Below, piece by piece: positions 1 through 3,875 of a stretch of DNA of 6,184 nucleotides. This stretch comes from Reyranella sp. (GTDB lineage Bacteria > Pseudomonadota > Alphaproteobacteria > Reyranellales > Reyranellaceae), in the NCBI GenBank assembly GCA_016780605.1, contig JADHLS010000335.1:1-6184 (forward strand). The letters run 5' to 3'. Each line of letters opens with the position of its first letter. Position 1 is the stretch's first letter. A program made the position numbers and the translations under genes. The notes under the pieces were generated by a model. That model was given only the letters and a program-made list of their open reading frames with translations. It was not told the DNA's origin and did no database searches.

Positions 1-46
1 GAGTAGCAACACCGTCACGCGTCGGCTGTCATCGCCAACGTCGCCC

Positions 47-119
47 TGTCATCCTGAGCGCAGCGAAGGATCTCATGGCGTCGATGGCGATGAGATCCTT
101 CGCTTCGCTCAGGATGACA
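47..119. repeat. Near-perfect inverted repeat (dispersed palindromic element)
   Basis: Two 30-nt arms, 47-76 and 90-119, are reverse complements at 29 of 30 positions; the only mismatch is C61 opposite T105. They flank a 13-nt centre (77-89). Each arm carries the core GTCATCCTGAGCG followed by AGCGAAGGATCT or its near-identical partner. From memory, this core recurs in many copies in diverse bacterial genomes, including alphaproteobacteria, so a dispersed REP/MITE-like element is the likely identity; that part is recall, not shown here. No transposase is present in the window. As RNA it would fold into a very stable hairpin ending 7 nt before the first start codon. It does not look like a terminator, because no T-tract follows either arm. 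Confidence 0.9.
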
Positions 120-126
120 ACTGACC

Positions 127-912
127 ATGCCCAAGCTCGCCGCCAATCTCTCCTGGATCTACCAAGAGGTGCCGTTCCTGCAGCGCTTCGGCGCGGCGGC
201 CGCCCATGGCTTCAAGGCGGTCGAGATCCTGTTCCCCTACGAGGCGCCGGCCGCCGACATCGCCGCCGAGCTCAAGAAACACAAGCTCACGCAGGCACTG
301 TTCAATCTGCCGGCCGGCGATGCGAGCAAAGGCGAGCGCGGCTTCGCCGCTCTGCCCGGCCGCGAGGCCGACTTCGCCGCCGCCCTCGACAAGGCCTTGG
401 ACTACGCCAAGGTGCTGGAGTGCAACACGTTGCATGTCATGTCGGGCATGATCGCGCCGGGCGCCGACGTGAAGGCGATGCACAAGACCTTCGTATCGAA
501 TCTCAAGATGGCGGCCGACCGCACCGCCAAGAGCGGCATCACGCTGGTGCTGGAGCCCATCAACCACCGCGACATTCCCGGCTACTTCACCAACACCACG
601 GGCCAGGTCGAGCAGATCATGAAGGAGGTCGCGGCCCCTCATCTCAAGCTGCAGCTCGACCTCTATCACTGCCAGGTCACCGAGGGCGACCTCACCAGGC
701 GCACCGAGCGGCTGTTCCCGATCACCGCGCACGTGCAGATCGCGGGCAACCCCGACCGCAACGAGCCCGACATCGGCGAGGCCAACCATCTCTACCTGCT
801 CGATGTGCTCGATCGCCTGGGCTACCAGGGCTATGTCGGCCTCGAATACAAGCCCAGGACGACGACCGGCGCCGGCCTGGGCTGGGCTGCCAAGTACGGC
901 ATCAAGGCCTGA
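127..912 (+). CDS. otnI: Hyi/OtnI-family isomerase, probably 2-oxo-tetronate isomerase (hydroxypyruvate isomerase family)
   Basis: A 261-residue cytoplasmic TIM-barrel protein of the xylose-isomerase-like (AP_endonuc_2) fold, full length for the family (about 258-265). The N-terminus MPKLAANLS is typical. An in-frame TGA at 115-117 leaves ATG 127 as the only ordinary start. The expected metal/catalytic residues are present: E143 (LVLEPINH), D178 (LQLDLYH), Q204 (HVQIAG) and E240 (GLEYKP). I recall the same numbering from E. coli Hyi. The family interconverts 2-oxo and 3-oxo acids, either hydroxypyruvate/tartronate semialdehyde (Hyi) or 2-oxo-/3-oxo-tetronate (OtnI). YHCQ, EGDL and AGNPDRNEPD resemble OtnI-type proteins, while EPINHRDIPG is shared with Hyi. 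I prefer OtnI because the next gene looks like LtnD; Hyi remains possible. The only Shine-Dalgarno candidate (AGGA, 111-114) lies inside the upstream repeat. Confidence 0.88.
   Translation: MPKLAANLSWIYQEVPFLQRFGAAAAHGFKAVEILFPYEAPAADIAAELKKHKLTQALFNLPAGDASKGERGFAALPGREADFAAALDKALDYAKVLECNTLHVMSGMIAPGADVKAMHKTFVSNLKMAADRTAKSGITLVLEPINHRDIPGYFTNTTGQVEQIMKEVAAPHLKLQLDLYHCQVTEGDLTRRTERLFPITAHVQIAGNPDRNEPDIGEANHLYLLDVLDRLGYQGYVGLEYKPRTTTGAGLGWAAKYGIKA
904..907 (+). promoter_or_regulatory. Ribosome binding site of the dehydrogenase gene
   Basis: AAGG lies 8 nt before ATG 916 and inside the last codons of the preceding isomerase gene, whose TGA is at 910-912. The overlap and the 3-nt intergenic gap suggest translational coupling of the two genes. 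Confidence 0.55.
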
Positions 913-915
913 TCC

Positions 916-1830
916 ATGACCGACAAGAACACGCCCGTCGTCGCTTTCATCGGCCTGGGCTCGATGGGCATGGGCATGGCGAAGAACCTGCTCAAGCACG
1001 GTCACAAGGTGATCGGCGTCGATCCCAGCGCTCCGGCGCGCGAGGCCTTTGCGGCGGCGGGCGGCGCCATCGCGGCCAGCCCCGCCGAAGCCGCCTCATC
1101 GGCCGACGTCGTTGTCGTGGCGGTCGTCAATGCGCAGCAGGTTGACACCGTGCTCTATGGCGAGGGCGGCGCCGCCGCAACGCTGCGCAAGGGTGGCCTG
1201 GTCATGCAATGCGCGACCATTCCGCCGGCTTTCGCCAAGTCGCTCGGCGAGCGGCTGGCGAAGTCGGGACACGATCTCCTCGATGCGCCGATGTCGGGCG
1301 GACGCGCCCGAGCGGAATCCGGCGAGCTCACCTTCATGGCCTCGGGCGCACCCAAGGCCTTCGCCGCCGCCGAATCGATTCTTTCCGCGACGTCGGCCAA
1401 GGTCTTCCGTCTCGGCGAGGCGCCGGGCGTCGGTTCGCTGGTCAAGACCGTGAATCAGCTTCTGGCCGGCGTGCACATCGCCACCGCGGCCGAGGCGATG
1501 GCGCTCGCCGCCAAGGCCGGCGCCGATACGCGCGCCGTCTACGAGGTGATCTCGGCCAGCGCCGGCAATTCCTGGATGTTCGGCAACCGCGTGCCGCACA
1601 TGCTCGACGACGACTACACGCCGTTGTCGGCGGTGGAGATCTTCGTGAAGGATCTCGGGCTGGTGCTGAACACCGGTCACGAGCATCGGTTGCCGCTGCC
1701 GATGGCCGCAGCGGCGCATCAGCTCTTCCTCGCGGCGGCCGGCGCCGGCTGGGGGCGGCTCGATGACGCGGCGGTCGTGAAGGTCTACGAGCAAGCCGGC
1801 GACTTCAAAGTGTCGTCGCCCAAGAAGTAG
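916..1830 (+). CDS. ltnD: NAD(P)-dependent beta-hydroxyacid dehydrogenase, probably L-threonate dehydrogenase
   Basis: A 304-residue soluble oxidoreductase of the 3-hydroxyisobutyrate dehydrogenase superfamily, which includes GarR, GlxR and LtnD. The N-terminal Rossmann domain has the dinucleotide motif GLGSMG at residues 13-18. The substrate motif DAPMSGG is at 123-129. The catalytic lysine is K177 in the KTVNQ motif (177-181), followed by the all-helical C-terminal domain with KDLGL. Several stretches closely match my memory of E. coli LtnD (YgbJ): VVNAQQV, LTFMASG, QLLAGVHIA, AEAMALAA, AGNSWMF, DDYTP and IFVKDLGLV. The expected reaction is therefore NAD+-dependent oxidation of L-threonate to 2-oxo-tetronate, the substrate of the OtnI-type isomerase encoded 3 nt upstream. 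A tartronate semialdehyde reductase (GlxR/GarR) is the main alternative. No membrane segment or signal peptide is seen. Confidence 0.85.
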   Translation: MTDKNTPVVAFIGLGSMGMGMAKNLLKHGHKVIGVDPSAPAREAFAAAGGAIAASPAEAASSADVVVVAVVNAQQVDTVLYGEGGAAATLRKGGLVMQCATIPPAFAKSLGERLAKSGHDLLDAPMSGGRARAESGELTFMASGAPKAFAAAESILSATSAKVFRLGEAPGVGSLVKTVNQLLAGVHIATAAEAMALAAKAGADTRAVYEVISASAGNSWMFGNRVPHMLDDDYTPLSAVEIFVKDLGLVLNTGHEHRLPLPMAAAAHQLFLAAAGAGWGRLDDAAVVKVYEQAGDFKVSSPKK

Positions 1831-1840
1831 ACTTTCAGGC

Positions 1841-3253
1841 ATGCATCGCGACCGCTTCACCAAGATCGTCGCCACGCTCGGTCCCGCCTCTTCCAGCCGC
1901 GAGCGTTTGCGCGCGCTGTTCGAGGCCGGCGCCGACGTCTTTCGCCTGAACTTCAGCCACGGCACCCAGGACGACCATCGCCAGCGCGTCGACCTCCTGC
2001 GGGCGATGGAGAAGGAATACAAGCATCCGATCGCCATCCTGATGGACCTGCAGGGCCCCAAGCTGCGGCTCGGCGCCTTCGCCAAGGGACCGCTGGAGCT
2101 GAAGAAGGGCCAGAAGCTGCGCTTCGACATGGAGAGCGCGCCCGGAACGGCCAAGCGCATCCCGCTGCCGCATCCGGAGATCTTCAAGGCGGCCAAGCCG
2201 GATGGCATCCTGCTGATCGACGACGGCAAGGTCAGGCTGCGCATCACGGGCCACACCGAGGGGACGATCGACACCGAGGTCGAGGTTGCAGGCCCGATCA
2301 GCGACCGCAAGGGCGTCAACCTGCCCAACCTCGCGATCCCGCTGTCGCCGATGACGGCCAAGGACCATCGCGACCTGACCTACGGGCTGACGCTCGGCGT
2401 CGACTGGGTGGCGCTCTCCTTCGTGCAGCACGCCCACGACATCGCCGAGCTGAAGAAGCTGGTGGCGGGCCGCGCCGCGGTCATGGCCAAGCTCGAGAAG
2501 CCGCTCGCCATCGACCACCTCGACGAGATCATCGAGCAGAGCGACGGCATCATGGTGGCGCGCGACGATCTCGGCGTGGAGATGCCGCCCGAGGCCGTGC
2601 CGCCGCTGCAGAAGCGCATCCTCGCCGCCTGCCGCGCCGCCGGGAAGCCCGCCATCGTCGCCACGCAGATGCTCGATTCGATGGTCCATTCGCCGACGCC
2701 GACGCGCGCCGAGGCCTCGGACGTGGCGACCGCGGTCTATGACGGCACCGACGCCATCATGCTGTCCGCGGAATCGGCGTCGGGCGACTATCCGGTCGAG
2801 GCGGTCACCATCATGGACCGCATCGCCAAGAGCGTCGAAGCCGATCCGCTCTATCGCCGGCTGATGGATGCCAGCCGCCGCGATCCGGAATCGACCACCG
2901 CCGATGCGATCAGCGCCGCGGCGCGGCAGTGCGCGCACACGCTGTCGGCGGCGGCCATCGTCACCTACACCACGACCGGCTCGACGACGCTGCGCGCGGC
3001 GCGCGAGCGGCCCGACGTGCGCATCCTCTGCCTTACGCCCAAGCTCGAGACGGCGCGGCGCATGGCGCTGACCTGGGGCGTGCATCCCATTCAGACCGAC
3101 GATGCGCACAACTTTGCCGACATGGTCGCGCGCGCCACGCGTGTTGCGCGCCAGCAGCACATCGCAAAGCCCGGCGAGCGGCTGGTGATCACCGCGGGTG
3201 TGCCATTTGGCACACCGGGCGCCACCAACATCCTGCGCATCGCCTACGTCTAG
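1841..3253 (+). CDS. pyk: Pyruvate kinase, predicted K+-independent type
   Basis: A 470-residue cytoplasmic enzyme of usual length that makes pyruvate and ATP from phosphoenolpyruvate and ADP. The barrel starts with KIVATLGP (8-15) and RLNFSHG (35-41; R35, N37 and S39 contact nucleotide or cation). The lid (B) domain lies roughly between residues 70 and 165. Catalytic K217 and metal ligand E219 are in AKLEK; metal ligand D243 is in VARDDLGVE; T275 is in ATQMLDS. The C domain runs from about 350, with TAGVPFGTPG near the end. DLQGPKLRL (69-77) has Leu, Gln, Lys and Leu at the four positions that mark K+-independent pyruvate kinases. The usual Gly of VARGDLG is Asp242. The gene follows the dehydrogenase gene by 10 nt, so it is probably cotranscribed. 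The ribosome binding site is weak (AGG at 1837-1839 is too close). The TtuE pyruvate kinase of Agrobacterium tartrate operons is a precedent for such placement. Confidence 0.95.
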   Translation: MHRDRFTKIVATLGPASSSRERLRALFEAGADVFRLNFSHGTQDDHRQRVDLLRAMEKEYKHPIAILMDLQGPKLRLGAFAKGPLELKKGQKLRFDMESAPGTAKRIPLPHPEIFKAAKPDGILLIDDGKVRLRITGHTEGTIDTEVEVAGPISDRKGVNLPNLAIPLSPMTAKDHRDLTYGLTLGVDWVALSFVQHAHDIAELKKLVAGRAAVMAKLEKPLAIDHLDEIIEQSDGIMVARDDLGVEMPPEAVPPLQKRILAACRAAGKPAIVATQMLDSMVHSPTPTRAEASDVATAVYDGTDAIMLSAESASGDYPVEAVTIMDRIAKSVEADPLYRRLMDASRRDPESTTADAISAAARQCAHTLSAAAIVTYTTTGSTTLRAARERPDVRILCLTPKLETARRMALTWGVHPIQTDDAHNFADMVARATRVARQQHIAKPGERLVITAGVPFGTPGATNILRIAYV

Positions 3254-3271
3254 GTGTGGCAAATCTGCACC

Positions 3272-3305
3272 GCGATGCTGACGATACGAAGCGTCGCAGA
3301 ATCGC
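3272..3305 (+). other. Weak imperfect hairpin after the pyruvate kinase gene
   Basis: GCGATGCT (3272-3279) pairs with AGAATCGC (3298-3305) except for one G-A mismatch. Inside it, GACG (3280-3283) pairs with CGTC (3292-3295), leaving an 8-nt loop and a 2-nt bulge. It begins 18 nt after the stop codon. No T-tract follows, so it is at most an RNA 3'-end or processing structure, and it may be chance. Confidence 0.2.
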
Positions 3306-3317
3306 CTAGGTCTGAAC

Positions 3318-3366
3318 CTGAAAAAGCACGGGGATGGAGCGAAAAGTTCCCTCGTAGATTTTTCAG
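3318..3366 (+). promoter_or_regulatory. Inverted repeat in the leader of the small membrane-protein gene
   Basis: CTGAAAAA (3318-3325) and TTTTTCAG (3359-3366) are perfect 8-bp complements 33 nt apart. Nested inside, GGGA (3331-3334) faces TCCC (3348-3351). The element ends 26 nt before the GTG at 3393, so it could form a folded 5' leader or mark a promoter region for that gene. A terminator role for the upstream operon is less likely because the T run is inside the outer arm. No -35/-10 pair can be assigned with confidence. Confidence 0.3.
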
Positions 3367-3381
3367 AAGCAGCACTTCATC

Positions 3382-3387
3382 GAGAGG
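3382..3387 (+). promoter_or_regulatory. Ribosome binding site deciding a GTG start
   Basis: GAGAGG lies 5 nt before the GTG at 3393. It is the best Shine-Dalgarno match in the neighbourhood and the main reason for accepting the small reading frame as a gene starting at GTG. Confidence 0.5.
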
Positions 3388-3392
3388 CGATC

Positions 3393-3650
3393 GTGAAACG
3401 CTATCCGCGCACTACCGCCCGTCCCTTCCGGCCCTACGCTCTCACCTGGATCGACTTCCTGGTGATCGCAGCGATCGCGCTCACCTTCCTTGTGATCGCG
3501 AGCACAACCATCAGCCACGCCAAGGCCTCGTCGATCGCGACTCTTGTCAACGATCCGCCGACCTTTGCGGCAGAAATGCGGCACGCCACGGAGGAGCCGG
3601 ACCTGATCAAGGCAAGAATAAGATTGTCGATCGGCGCGCCCTGGAACTGA
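3393..3650 (+). CDS. Small hypothetical membrane or exported protein
   Basis: An 85-residue protein of no family I recognise. The N-terminus is basic (K2, R3, R6, R10, R13). It is followed by one strongly hydrophobic stretch at about residues 20-40 (IDFLVIAAIALTFLVIAS). The last half is polar, with DPPTFAAEMRH and EEPDLIKARIRL. The charge pattern fits either a single-pass protein with a cytoplasmic N-terminus or a signal peptide, with SHA (41-43) before K44 as a possible cleavage site. Start is GTG, supported by GAGAGG 5 nt upstream. It lies 139 nt beyond the pyruvate kinase gene on the same strand and faces the large minus-strand gene, so it is probably its own unit. The frame is convincing in character (RBS, membrane segment), but conservation cannot be tested here. 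Confidence 0.55.
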   Translation: MKRYPRTTARPFRPYALTWIDFLVIAAIALTFLVIASTTISHAKASSIATLVNDPPTFAAEMRHATEEPDLIKARIRLSIGAPWN

Positions 3651-3687
3651 CGCCCCTTGGGCGGAGCGGATGACGGCATCGCTGGCG

Positions 3688-3721
3688 CCCCCCCAACCGT
3701 CAACTCAAGCTCCGCCCCCCC
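3688..3721. repeat. Two 7-base C tracts in the convergent intergenic region
   Basis: Seven consecutive C residues at 3688-3694 and again at 3715-3721, separated by 20 nt. Both are preceded by a G-containing GCG/CCG context. They lie between the stop codons of the two convergent genes and outside any accepted coding sequence. Such runs are prone to slippage; no function is implied. Confidence 0.5.
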
Positions 3722-3730
3722 TATGGTGCG

Positions 3731-3764
3731 AAAAACTTGCAAAATACAACTTTAGTTATTTTGC
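3731..3764 (-). terminator. AT-rich inverted repeat, possible terminator of the DUF2339 gene
   Basis: GCAAAATA (3739-3746) and TATTTTGC (3757-3764) are perfect 8-bp complements around a 10-nt centre. Read on the minus strand, the hairpin is followed after 3 nt by five T residues (complement of A3731-A3735), which is the layout of an intrinsic terminator. It lies about 110 nt past the stop codon of the minus-strand gene. The stem has only two G-C pairs, so it would be weak; an operator-like binding site is an alternative. The stretch is conspicuously AT-rich against its surroundings. Confidence 0.3.
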
Positions 3765-3875
3765 GCGCGCCGCATCTTCTCGGGCGTCCGTTCTATGCAT
3801 CGTTCATCCGATACCATCGCGCGCGGGGGCTTATTCACGCGGGCTGGGCGACGGAGAGATCGGCCCTATCATGAA

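Noticed and set aside
109..1005. A long antisense open frame across the isomerase gene
   Set aside because: The sense frame has a full catalytic site; the antisense translation is rich in Arg, Gly and His with no recognisable family.
75..1145. A 356-codon plus-strand open frame starting inside the palindrome
   Set aside because: It overlaps the isomerase gene in another frame; the translation is Arg-rich and low in complexity with no domain, as expected for a shadow in GC-rich coding DNA.
3197..3216. A perfect 9-bp inverted repeat with a 2-nt centre near the end of the pyruvate kinase gene
   Set aside because: It encodes the conserved GVPFGTPG motif, which explains the sequence; there is no T-tract and the centre is too short for a good RNA hairpin.
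1096..3262. Two long antisense open frames covering the dehydrogenase and pyruvate kinase genes (1096-2361 and 1835-3262)
   Set aside because: They mirror the high third-position GC of the sense genes, have no domain features, and the sense proteins are complete and well conserved.
3330..3351. GGGAAC on the minus strand (complement of 3346-3351), resembling the -35 of an EcfG-type stress promoter
   Set aside because: No CGTT -10 element at a 16-18 nt spacing; the nearest match (CGTG) is at the wrong distance, and it would read toward the 3' end of the pyruvate kinase gene.
3651..3663. CGCCC-CTT-GGGCG hairpin directly after the small gene's stop codon
   Set aside because: A 5-bp stem with no following T-tract; common by chance in GC-rich DNA and not convincing as a terminator.
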